Below are positions 50,839 to 62,500 of a DNA stretch of 64,000 nucleotides, piece by piece. Made by a program: the position numbers and the translations under genes. Source of the DNA: Atrichornis clamosus (Eukaryota > Chordata > Aves > Passeriformes > Menuridae). The stretch's first letter is position 1, and every line of letters begins with the position of its first letter. Below the pieces are notes generated by a model. That model made no database searches. It was not told the origin of the DNA and saw nothing but the letters and a program-made list of their open reading frames with translations. Where the stretch lies: positions 124,001 to 188,000 of the forward strand of contig WBMZ01012781.1 in assembly GCA_013400975.1 (NCBI GenBank). The letters are read 5' to 3'.

Positions 50839-53273
50839 GTAAGCACCTTGGCTTAAATTAGAGCTACATGTCCTGATAGTTGCAGTCTCATGGAGGACAT
50901 CTCAGCACTGAAAATAAACACAACTCATGTGGCCACCTTGTAGCCTCAGAAGCCAAGGGAGCTATTAGCATAGTTGATATTCCCCACAAAAGCACAATGG
51001 ATTATTTAGTATATCTTATATCTTCTGTCAGACAAAAAATTATTCACAGTCCAAAACAGGAAAAGAAAAATGAAGAAAAAAAAAAAAACCCAAACCTTAA
51101 GTGGGATCAAAAACTAGTATTTTGGGGGCCAAAGTCATGCCTGCCACCTTTGGTGATGACAACAGAAACACCCCTGAAATAAGAGCTGAATGATTTAAAA
51201 CATTTTATCACTACACAAATGGTAGAACAAGATCCAGGGAGAAAAAATAACTGTTCCTATCCCTTAGAAACCCTAGACGTTCATTACTTGCAGAACACTA
51301 TATTAGCCATCATGAGGTGTTTGTTTTTAACCCCAGCAGCATTTTACCTTGAGAGTGTTTTACATAAAATGTTGGAGGAAAAGGGCATGAAATTACTGTT
51401 CTTAATGTGCTTTTCCCTGGAGGTATTCTACTACAACTGACAGGTACTTTGTTTCAGAAGACTTTAAATATCACCTGCATGAACTGATGAGGAGCACTTG
51501 GCAGCTAATAACCACACAGGGTTATGGGGAATCTGGAACAGAATAAAGCCAGCACCTCTATGGTAGTGACATGGCAGTGCTTGTCAGGAAGGGTTTGGCA
51601 ATAACTGTTTGAAGTAGAAAAAGCATACACTGCCATGGTATAAGAAGCTTTTCAGGAAAGTAGAAGCTGATAATGTCAAGTGGGAGGTCAATTTGCATTA
51701 ATTAGCTGCCTTTCCTAGTCATCAGTACAATGCTGTACCGTTATGTATATAATTAGATACATGGGAGATTTTTAGTGGAGTATTTGCCCACTCAAACCCA
51801 AAATCTTTCCACCAAATATGTAATTCTAGTAGTCATTTTTAGCCAGTTTTCCTTGATCACTGGTCAATTTAAGAAACACTAATCATGTGTGGAGGTGGAG
51901 TTACAAAGCCTATTTTCGCACAACAGGAGGATCATCAGAGACCAAAACCTATTTCCAGCAAAGCTTAGCAGGTTCAGAATTGCTAGCTAAGGGGGCAGTT
52001 ACCACTGGCACTTAGGAAATATTTTAACTCCATTTGCTGTTCTCTCCATACGTTTTGACTTCCTCTGAGATCAGGACACTCCCATTCTCATGACTGGGGG
52101 AGAAATCTCTGGTTAAATACAGGTAACCCAGACTACACCCAGTGACTTTTACCAACAGAAGGTTGTGTTTAAAAGGTTTGTGCCATTTCCACATTTCATC
52201 TTTACAAAACTCACAGTAGTTATTACGTAATTAATGCTGGCAGGATCATTGCGAGATAAACACGGAAACAGAGGCAGAAGGACTGGAGAGAAAAAGTGGT
52301 GACAGAAACAGGGTTGGAAACTAACTGCACTGAAGTTTCATTTTTACAAGACATCTAGAAGGACTCAGTTATTCCTGTCGGTGACATGAGCAGGTCAGAG
52401 CAAGCTTCACAATTCATTAAGCTTTAGTGTTTGCTCTTCCTGTTTGTAAAAATCGTGCACAGAAAATACAGCAAGAATCTTCCCTGGTGGTGTGTGAATC
52501 AATCCAGAGGTCCTGTAATTGGCCATGGGAAGATGGCATTCTGCAAAGGCAGCTTTTGTCTGGAATAAGATCCAGCCCTCAGCTGCTTGTCACCACCTCT
52601 TTGCCTGAGACAACTAGCCTTGCAGATCCAGTGGTGCAGATGATCACATAGAGTGCTTCCAGAAAGACTTCACCCCACATCACTGGGTTAATTTACGCTG
52701 ATTAAAAAGCTGATCTGGTCTAATCCTGCTGATTTTGTATCAAAAGAGTGAAGGTGTGTTCTGTTTGCACATCAAACAGTTCAGTTTCCAAAGGTAAAAG
52801 AGACATTAGCAGCACTTCTTCAACCAGCACAGTCATCTCTATAGTGAGCATTCGTCTACAGCTTAAAATGCAGATCCATCTGTCATTCTGATCAGTGTAG
52901 ACCTCTGCTTGCAGATGTGGCAGTGGAAACAGTAAGAGGCCGTCTATTTTAAGGCAGTTTTAAATTGTGACTACAAAAGAAAGCTTACATAGCTTTCCCT
53001 GCCTACCATATGTGACTACCACAGAGAACTTGATTCCAAATTATTTGACTTGAGTTCAGCTAAACTATATACCTGTTGAAACTTCCACCTGAGTACTTAC
53101 ACTGCAGCAAATACATTTTGCCATCAGATTTTACTTTTATTAGTATTTACTACACAGATAACTGGGGGAGGGGAGGGTGACACAACAGACGCTATTTCAA
53201 ATCTTTAAAATAGTCTTTTCTATCCAGCACAAATATTTGGTTTATACCTATCCTATTCCTTCTTATCCTTCAG

Positions 53274-53436
53274 CTTTCCAAGTTTGTTGAAGAAAAGGGC
53301 CAAATATACTATCCAAATCCACCAAAGATAGTGGCTCCCAACCCCACTTTTAAAAAACTAGAATATAACTTGTCTCCAAGAACAACCAATATGCTACAAA
53401 ACACTGAAGATCACAACATACAGTCAGGTCTTCACA
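53274..53436 (+). CDS. C7orf31: C7orf31 ortholog, exon C
   Basis: The exon follows ttcttatccttcag and ends CTTCACA|gtaagc, phase 0 in and phase 1 out. It encodes FVEEKGQIYYPNPPKIVAPN near its start. The remembered human counterpart is [20 protein letters not shown], with about half the residues alike, including the Y-P-x-P-P-K core. The frame is open throughout (54 codons plus one base). This is one of the clearest exons of the gene. Confidence 0.8.
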
Positions 53437-53702
53437 GTAAGCAATTTTTATTAAATTAAGTTAGTTGGGATAGCAACGTGAGACTACAAATTGTTAGCCC
53501 CTAAATTTCTCAAAGAAATTTACCTTTTGTCATTTAGTAACAAAGGACACACAAACTGTAAATTATCTAAGGTTTTTCAGGGGTATTGTGCATTAATTCT
53601 GATTGTCCTAACCAATAAAGAAGTGTGACAATAAAATACGTCTCTGTTAAGGAATAGGTCCAATATAACCCCTTATCCTGAACAACTATTACACAAAAGC
53701 AG

Positions 53703-53743
53703 TTCGCAGATTAACTGGAGATCCAGGTGGAGACATGGAACTA
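53703..53743 (+). CDS. C7orf31: C7orf31 ortholog, exon D (predicted, 41 bp)
   Basis: Completes a split Ile codon and reads RRLTGDPGGDMEL, resembling human FTGLGPMDPLEL. The donor CTA|gtaagt is perfect, while the acceptor (acacaaaagcag) is weak. Phase 1 in and 0 out fits both neighbours. Confidence 0.6.
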
Positions 53744-54017
53744 GTAAGTACTGAATTTACTGAGAATCTCATGCTCCTACCACAAGTAATACTGGCAAGA
53801 GTATTATCAGATTCAGCTGGCAGAATTAAGCCTTCTCTTTTATAATACTTAAGCACAGGGCAAAGCTCACTCTAAAGCAGAGGCAAAAGTTCAGAATACT
53901 AAATCAGTCCTGACACAACTGGTTGACAGAACTTCTGTAATGGATTAATGACTTGTTCAGGGTTTGCAGAAGGGGAAGTTACTGTGATTATCTGCTTACT
54001 TTTTATCTTATCATTAG

Positions 54018-54068
54018 AAGTTGGCACCAACACATGACATCAATTCAAAAGACCATTTGCCTCAAGCA
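54018..54068 (+). CDS. C7orf31: C7orf31 ortholog, exon E (predicted, 51 bp)
   Basis: Acceptor actttttatcttatcattag and donor CAAGCA|gtatga bound 17 codons, KLAPTHDINSKDHLPQA, phase 0 on both sides. It aligns loosely with the human stretch ELTRKIGFDPEPQEKFHP. The support is splice quality and phase; homology is weak. Confidence 0.45.
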
Positions 54069-54350
54069 GTATGAGTATCAGTGTCCATGAAAAAGAGTTG
54101 GCACCTCTCATGTCAACAATGCAGCACTGTAGAGGCTGAAATGTATTGGCTACATGCTCAGCTGCTATTAATCAGGACAATCTCACTGAACTCATCAATT
54201 TATTGTCCTTATTGCACTATGTGTTTGATAAGTGACCTATTACCAATCCAGACTACTGCTTCCTTACTAACCATACCAGTTTAATTTTGGTAGAGTTTCT
54301 GTGATTTATACTCCTCCATTTGCATGAGTGATTTGCCTTTCTTCCTCCAG

Positions 54351-54407
54351 TGTGCACCAGTACCATTAGTAGATTCTATTTTAAAGCAAAGAGTTACTCT
54401 TAAGAAT
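54351..54407 (+). CDS. C7orf31: C7orf31 ortholog, exon F (predicted, 57 bp)
   Basis: After a strong acceptor (tttgcctttcttcctccag) it reads CAPVPLVDSILKQRVTLKN, comparable to the human run [20 protein letters not shown]. The donor AAT|gtataa is mediocre. At exactly 19 codons, phase 0 to phase 0, it joins exon G in frame. Confidence 0.55.
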
Positions 54408-55753
54408 GTATAAAACTATATTGAAAAACTCTATGTTTGTTGTCTTCAATACTTTTTATATTCTATGTGGCCTGTATAAAAGTGAAAAGGTAGTATTTGC
54501 ATTAAATCCTACTCATACAAGTGGACCATAATATGGTATATAAGCAGAGCAAATCAAGTTGAGAGTTGAGTTGTGTTTTGCTAACGCATCATTACTTGTG
54601 ATAGTTTTATATATACAGCTCTGATTGATTGTAACTGACTAAGCAATTCTGCAGGTAAAACAGAAGGAACAGATTCCTGTTCTGCTGCCTTTACAGCACT
54701 TCCAGGTTCAAACTGCACAAACATACAAAAAGCAGGGCAAGTAAGTAAGGAGCCATCATTTTCTTAGTTATACTCCAAAATGGCCCTGGATAAAAAGTCC
54801 CCAGATTGCCCTGCCTTTTTTTTTTAATTGGATTAAAACAAATCCAAGTAAGGAAATCCCTTCTGAAGTAGCATTTACAAATTTTTGATAATTGAATCCC
54901 TGTATTTGAGATGGAAAAGCTGTCTAACTTTTTCTCCAGTGTGATGAAGAAAAACACAGAACACTTTCAACAGTTTGTCTCTGGAAATGAAAATCCAGAT
55001 TAACACCTTACATAATTCAAAACTGAGTAGTTTTATTGCCCTCTGGCTTCCGAAGTGTGGTTGGCAGAGGCCTACCCTGGGCCAAACTGATTTATCTGAA
55101 CAATACTCATCAACTCAAAGCATACATATGTTGAATATCAAACACTCAGATTGTTCAGCACAATAACTGCTAAAGATCATTGTTTGGCTATGGGACTCAA
55201 ATGTACTTTGTGTTTGAACAGTTCCTTTGACTCTGCACCAGTATCTGAAGCCTCAACCATACAAATGATTCATACAGGTTAACAGTATGTGAGCGGTATA
55301 TCAAACTGTGGTTGAGAAAGCTAAAAAGTCACACACCAGTGAGCACCCTAAAAGCCACCTGCAACAGTTCCTAAAACAAGTTAAAAACACACTAATGCAA
55401 GTCACCCTTCATATTATCATATTGTTATGAGACCACAAATGAAAAGAGAGATGCTTATAGAAAGAAGAAGAAAGCACAAGACATCTATACCATTGACATC
55501 TTAAGCACTGGAGTGGAACAGAATATTTTCTTTTCCAAAGCATAAAGACTGACTCTGAGCTCCCCCTATGACAGGGCCAGTAGCAAAAGTCAGGGCTGCT
55601 TCCCTTTGCCTGAGAGACCTCTATCTGGGCCTTTTCACTAGTCACGGGCAATGGTCTGCTAAAATAAGCAGTTCCTGCTAAAAGAGAGATGACAGTGTAA
55701 ATCCTGCTACTTTCTCCCTATAGAAATAAGCATTTCTGCCTGCTCTGTCACAG

Positions 55754-55923
55754 GTGAGACCTCAGGAAGGGTGCACTGCCTGCTTACTTCAAGGTGAACA
55801 TCCTCATGATTCAATTCTGCAAGAACAGTACTCCTTCAGTGTTCAGATGCCCTCACCTGTACTCAGTGTTCCTAGTGGCATCACCAGCTATGCTGACCGA
55901 AATAAAAAGAGCAGTCAGCTGAG
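55754..55923 (+). CDS. C7orf31: C7orf31 ortholog, exon G
   Basis: Begins after a strong acceptor (catttctgcctgctctgtcacag) with VRPQEGCTAC, then SILQEQYSFSVQMPSP and SGITSYAD. The remembered human protein has RPRSCPDC, then KIIEEQSLLSTYELPS and DLTSIYD. About 35 residues present in human between the first two blocks are missing. The proposed donor CTGAG|gtcagc is sub-optimal but is the only nearby GT whose phase restores the next frame through a 74-bp intron. If it is not used, the frame stops at 56024-56026. Confidence 0.65.
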
Positions 55924-55997
55924 GTCAGCAATGCAAAGTGACAGAAAGCACAGACCAGAAATGGGATGTGAGCCAAGAGCAGGCCACTCTGTCTCAG

Positions 55998-56412
55998 ACA
56001 TGCTATCAGAAATTTCATTATCTTGATTCCAAACCCATCAAGAAATAACCTTCAGAAAATCACTGACATGTTGCAAACAGAAGCATTGTATAGGGGGCAG
56101 CTTTCAGGAAGGTCCAAATTTGAATCCCTTCTAAAATCTGCATTCTCTTTCCTGCAAAGACTTCAAGCCCAGACATTTGGATCAACACACAATATGGGAA
56201 AACACAGCCTAACTAAGCCGAGATTACCACTGGAGGTAAAGCATGAGGAAAGTAGAATTTTGTTGCACAAACACTGGCATCAAGAAACCTGTCAGCCTGC
56301 ATGGAGACCAGATGATGGGCCAAAAGAGACAACACTGCCTGAAGGGATCCCTAGCTGTGAGGTTCCTCAGCACCAGATAGCACTGCTGGAGCTGCAACAT
56401 TCCCTTCTCTAA
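55998..56412 (+). CDS. C7orf31: C7orf31 ortholog, last exon H, ending at a premature stop
   Basis: Frame entered after ccactctgtctcag. It contains LQKITDMLQTEALYRGQLS, closely matching human KITDTKKTEDLYWRQLS, and later TLPEGIPSCEVPQHQIALLE followed by LQHS. It then meets TAA at 56410-56412. A single extra C in the run TCCCTTCTC would explain the stop, because the next frame continues SKTAAQKHL, the conserved tail of this family. The copy is therefore either a truncated but working protein or a gene in decay. Alternatively, the 55924-55997 segment is not an intron and a second frameshift lies there. Confidence 0.65.
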
Positions 56413-56547
56413 GACAGCAGCACAAAAACATTTATGTTTCCTCTTATGATTCCATAAGAGGAGAGAGAAAAAAACTTCACAGGTAACACTACTGTGAAAA
56501 AGAGACACAACTGCTATGGTTTCAATGTTTTTTATTTCTTTAACTGA
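56408..56547 (+). pseudogene. C7orf31: Frame-broken C-terminal tail of the C7orf31 ortholog
   Basis: Remnants of the family's conserved tail occur in three successive frames: SKTAAQKHL from 56408, then DSIRGERKKLHR from about 56448, then VKKRHNCYGFNVFYFFN with stop TGA at 56545-56547. The remembered human ending is [25 protein letters not shown]-like, so the order and the stop position agree. At least three one-base shifts separate the pieces. This portion cannot be translated as one product. Confidence 0.65.
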
Positions 56548-56573
56548 CACATTTTTTTTAAACTGGAGTAACA

Positions 56574-56579
56574 AATAAA
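56574..56579 (+). terminator. C7orf31: Poly(A) signal of the C7orf31 ortholog
   Basis: AATAAA only 27 bp after the ancestral stop codon at 56545-56547. This supports the reading of the gene end even though the tail is frame-broken. Confidence 0.65.
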
Positions 56580-59500
56580 AAGCACCTCAATACAAATTGT
56601 CTGCCCTTTCCTAGAGAACCATAATAAATTCACACAGTAAAGAGAAGAGCAATTAAGGTAGTCCAGGACATGTGCAGACTATCTGAGAAGACTAGAAGAG
56701 CTTGTCTTGGTCTAGAGGCTGTGAAAACGTGGCTATTCTTGAGAAACACGTTAGTGGGATAAACACTGGTTATGGAAAGAGCTGATTCATTAAAGGCCAG
56801 ATGGATTAATAAATGAGTATTACAGTCTGATTGGGAATAAACTTAGGGTGGGTATCACAAGATGATTTTTAATGTTCACAGCTGGAATGGCTGAGAAGAG
56901 GATCAGAAAACAGGCTGCTTCCATTTATCAAAGAACTATGACACAGTTGCCAGCAACAGCTGGGGATCATAGTTACGGACCTAGTAAGGCTCTTTGCAGG
57001 CCCTCTCAAACACCAAGCCTCCAGGCCAAGAGAACCCTCTGCTGCTCTGCAGGGAGTCAAATGTCAATAATGGCAGCACTGCCACACAGACACGGGGACA
57101 AATATGATACTTAAGAGCTGTGGAGTCTCTTTGTGCACAGTACATTCCCAAAGTCTCCACGCTCTAAGGTTGACCATGGCCTCTCCAAGCCCACATTCCC
57201 ATGTCAGACCTATTGTGGCTTGTATTTCATAATCTCCTCTCTCCTTTTCCACTCCTTGCCTAAGACAGGAATGTTTCAGAGAACCAGAAAGGCCACAGAG
57301 ACTGTATTTAAACTGTAGTGAAGTCTGGTAGAGAGAATGGGATTTTAACAGTCCCTCCAGGGATTTAAAGGAGCTTTAGAACGAAGCAGGAAAGCGACAG
57401 AAAACATGTAATTTGTTATTAAGAGTCAGTCCTAGATGGCTGCAAGTGATCAATATAGTACCCAAGGATTAATAATGGGCATTAACTTGGTGGTTATAGA
57501 CGTAATTAAGAGCAAGAGACAGGGGTAGAACAGCTCTGCAGCTGTGTTGTGCTCACAGAGCTGTTTTAGATTCCTGAAAAGTGTGAACAAAAACCAACCA
57601 AACAAAATAGTTCCCAAATACAATACATTTAAATATCTTAAGTAAGTTTTGTAAAGCTTCTTGAAAATAAGAAAGCAGCAAAGAAAGTTTTCATGGAAAG
57701 TGATCTCATGATAGAATGCAAAGAATATGCTTAAATTGCTATTTTCTGTGTGCTGACAGATTTATGTTTCTGCTACACAGATTTCAGGAACATAACAGTG
57801 GAACAGCTTTCTCAGGAACAGCTAATATTGGTTCAACGCATATCTTAAGAAGCTGCAGCCAAGCGGAGATTAGAGAAGCAGAAACAGCACATAGGCATTC
57901 ACTGGGGTTTTTTTAACTCTTAATTAAATGAGGGATTATTCAGTTGTTTGCCAGAGAGAACCTGAAGAGGGAGCAAAATACCATTGTGCTTTTCATTGAG
58001 AATTTTTTCATTGCAGTCTTCTAAGCTGTCCCATCAAGAGATCAGATGTATTTCCCTTCCCCTTCAAGCAAATCACCAGAGTTCAGGAAACTGGCAGGAT
58101 CATACTCTGAATATACGGTGCAAACAGAACCTTGCTTCCAGCTAGTCCTTATCCAGTGAACTTTCCCTTACAAAAAAAGATACTAGCAAAGAATCGTGGC
58201 ACAAATCCCCTATTACTTTATACATGTGTGAGATCTTCAGGAGGTCAGTGAGGACACAGTGCCCCAGCACTGCACTATTTTCTGTGCAAGTATTCAGAGT
58301 ACAAAGGGCTCCGTGGCTACCAAGAGGATATAATTAAAATGACGTGACAGGAGTCAGAGACCTTACTTTCCATTAGGAGAAGATACTCACTTTCTGTCCC
58401 ACCTTTACACATTTCAGAAAGAATGAGACTTTTCGTTCTTAAAACAGTGGTGACTTATGCATATATTAGGACATAAGTACAGGACAGGAGATTTTCTAGA
58501 GGATCTAGTACAAAAATAACTGAGCATAACAGGATAATAACAGGAGAAATTTAAAAGTGAAGTATGAAGAAACTTACTGCTAATAACTGTTGAAGACAAC
58601 TCATCCACAAATGGGTTTTAAAATAGTTGTTACCTTCCAGTTGAATGATTTAAAAATAAGTGCAGACTCCTGCCTTTTGCTCCTAGTACAATTCAGGAGA
58701 GATTAAGGTTTAGCAGCAGAGAAGACAGAATATTATGTTCTTTGTGTATCTTGCATTTAGTTTTGTTCAGTACATTTCCTAAGTAATAAAAAGGAAAAAA
58801 GTCTGGGAATATGATGAAGACAAAAAGATTGACATAATTTTCTAAAAAGCCTTAGAGACATGTCCTAATAGCATAAGAAAAACATCTTCTGTGTTGGTAG
58901 TTTGGATTAAGGATCCTCAGAGCTCCGAAACTTCATGCTTTAAGATTATAAACTCATCCTGGGCAGTTTTTTGTGTCTACAAAACATCCAGCATTCATCA
59001 TTGTCAGAAACAGTGCTAAACCACTAATCTGGTCTGATATAACACTTGACACATACCTAAAGTCAGACATAAAAAGAAGCAATGAAGCTGGGCTATTAAC
59101 ACCTGATTCTAGAACTACCAGCCAGGTGATTACTTGGTGACAAAACTCATGAAAACTTGACACAACAGGCAGCAAAACAAGCATAAGATCTCTACAGGGA
59201 GGAAACTCACCTCTCCACTGACAGAAACACCCCACGTGTTCTACCACCTGCAGCAGTGACTTCCTCTCAAGGACGAAGACTATGAAGAAGACAATCTATG
59301 AACCACGGGCATGTTGTCTTGTGACTTGGTCAGGCTTCTCATTCAACAGCTCCTCCTGCTGCTGTACACAAAGCCCTCATAGCTCTGCAGAGAACTGGGT
59401 TTACACATACAAGCATTAAGCCTGCCAAAGTACACAGCTTTATTTCTATGGGAGAGTAGAAATAATTTCACCAGTTTATGGCTTTATTTCTATTTATGCT

Positions 59501-62500
59501 ATAAATGGTTTCTCTTTGAAAATTCTAAGGTAAGCAAAGCTTTTATTTTTTAAGACTCTCATGTGAATCATGGAGCCATACTAGTGCTCTTATTTCATGA
59601 AAGGTCCTCCTGTTTGGCCTATACCTTAAACACAAGAGCTGTGTAGGCTTTAGTAGATTACACTAGATTAGCATATCATCATTACATAAGGAGACCCAAC
59701 CATACAAATCTCCTTACAAAAGGAGTCTTAATTTTAAGCTTTTTTCAGGGCTAGGTTGATTCTTTGGAGACTAATTTAAGAATATCTGAATTTAAGCTGT
59801 TGCAGAGGTACTTCTTACTCTATACCATGGATTATTCAGAAGACAACATCCCATCTAATCATGCAAATGAGAGGGCAGTAACCTTTGGCTCCCACAGATA
59901 AAACAAAGCAAAAGTTTTATCAACATAGCTAATTGTCATCCCCTCCTGAAATTCCTCTAACTGTTTGATTCATTACAAAGAAAAACTTTTTTAATGGAAA
60001 ATGTGGCAGTTTTGACCAATAACTTGCCATCTAAAAGTAGAAATTGAGGCCAGTTGAAATTACTGTTACTGTCGCAAGTTTTTTGTCAGGTGGAATCAGA
60101 CTTTCAGAGAATGTTCAAGAACATTTATTATACCTCTACTCTTTTTAAGCTTTCCAGTAAACTGTGGGAGACTCCACAATAGCATGAAACTAGCTTTAAA
60201 GTTAAAAACATAATGATTTAATAAAAGAATACCTTTTCATTTGCCTTTCAATTCTTGAATCTTTAAAATTAATTTTGAAGTTCTTTTCCAAAAGAAACAC
60301 AATTATGTTTTTAAGAAAAGCTGAACTTCTGAAAAGTTGCTGGATCCTGAATCTTTCAAAGGTGAATGCCCTTGTGGGTTAACTTAATTAACATTGCCCT
60401 TGAACTTTAAAAGTTCTTTTTTTTTTTTTTTAATTACTATCTTGAATCACCTGTCTTTTTATCCTACTTTTACTAGGGGAACTGGTTTATAAGGATTCAG
60501 AAAGATTTTTCTGATAGTAAAACAAAAGTTGATGCAGTCCCATCCTAGGACAAGTCTTGCGTTCAGAAGTCCTTTCTTGCTATTCCATGCTTAATTGCAA
60601 ATTACCCCAATATCATGCACTTATGTTTTGTTCTCCCTACTCCTCTGCACTCATCCAAACAGGATGCCTCTGTTGTGTTACTTGTCTCAAACCATCAACT
60701 GATTACAGAGAAGTTGTATTCCACACTCCTTATCTTATACTGAGGTCCAAGGTTACTTGTCTGTGAGCCTACAGATAACAAGACATCTATCAGTCTGCAC
60801 ACAGTTACCGGGACAGGTGCTTGAGCAGGGCAACCCTGTATCTCAACGTAGGGAAGGCAGTCATTGAGTCAATGTTCTCAGCCTGAGGTCTGTGTTTGTT
60901 TTAAGTTGGCAATGAGTGACTCTGAACTCTGGATCTCTTATCTATCCACCTCCCCATAGGCCAGATGAATGACAGAGACCTCTACTTACCCCAGTCTTGG
61001 GGACACTTCACCATACAATAAATGCCTGCTGAACAAATATGCATGCCTAAGACATAAAACCATAGCATCAAAGAACGGTCAAAATACTTTGCTGTTTTCA
61101 CTCCTGTTAAACTCATCAGTAAATTTAACAATCAGTAAGCCATGGCATTATAATGGTTGTGCAATTGATTCAGCTATGAAAGAGTCTGGCAACCTCCCAG
61201 CTCTGCACTCTGCTTTGTACTCTGGCTGGATTGGCTGCTATCTCTACCTGTGCCTCCTGTCATTTTTGTAACAGCTGACTGCGACGGTGAGCAGCATTGC
61301 GTCACCCTGCACTAACTGGAATCTACAACATCCTGGCCAGGCAATTCTCATTACTTGGCACTTAAGAGACATTCTTATGTCCCTTAGTGCCAACTAGTTG
61401 CTTTCACAGCCCTACAAAACTCATTCTCCAAAAACACAGGAACAGCAGATACACAAAGAATTCTAAGTTCTGCCTTCAGCTGCTGAAATTTAATTCTTCA
61501 ACTGCCACTCTACACATCAGCAGCGGAAAATATTTCTATGATGTCCCACTCCCAAATGATTTGTCTTTATAACATAGGCATTGGACAATACAGCAGCAGT
61601 TCTTTTAAATTTGGGAATAGTTTTTAACTTTTCAGTAATGGCAAACAAGCATTGAATGCAATCCAGATACTCAAGTCAACATAACATTGTCATTAAAAAA
61701 AAAAAATCACAGCATTGTCAGAGACAACTGCAAAAAGAATAAATACAATGCCACAAGAAATTACTAAAAGTAGTCCTTATAATAAAACCAAGAATTTTGT
61801 TGTAAAATATTACACAAAAGTAGATGCTAGGCCCATATTTAGGTTTGTCTTAAGAAGGAATACGTAGTAAAACCCTTAGGAACTGCAGCATCTCAGAGAC
61901 TGCTCTTGCAGCTGTTCAAAGCAGTAGTAAAATTGACTTCTCTGTCTTAGACTGTATAAAACACAACAAGCAGCAAAGATGAGAGGCACACCATTCATTA
62001 GGCATTTTTATTTCCTTTTCAGTCTCTAATGCTTTCTACTTTGTTCCTCACCTGTTTGGGTGAACAGGTTCCTGTCTTCCCCCAGAATGCCCTGTAAAAG
62101 ACACAATAAACACAATGGCATCGGTCTATTCCAAATGGCAGGACTTGTAGCAGAACAATGTTGAAAAGTAACCCTAAAACCATATGTCTGTCACTGTGGA
62201 ATATTCCTTTCTGAAGGATACTAGCATGAAAAATTTTTCAAGCCCAGCCCAGAATCACTCTTCCATGTTTATAAAGCAGGTTTTGAAAAACCCATGGAGA
62301 CACACACCTTTCTCTCAAACAATTCCAAAGGCAAAGATAATATCAGAAGGAAAAAAAAAAGCAGGTTTCAGTACAATTCAGAAATCATAATGGCGCAAAT
62401 GAACCAGTACTGTTTTGTGATGAGGTAAGATTTATGACTCAGGTCGTAACTCAAACTGTTTCTTAAAACCAGCTCACACCACCATGACTCCAGCGCAAAT

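Noticed and set aside
54064..54135. VHEKELAPLMSTMQ, resembling human C7orf31 YHEKMVAELTRKI
   Set aside because: No acceptor gives the phase required by the neighbouring exons. The 54018-54068 exon overlaps and fits better.
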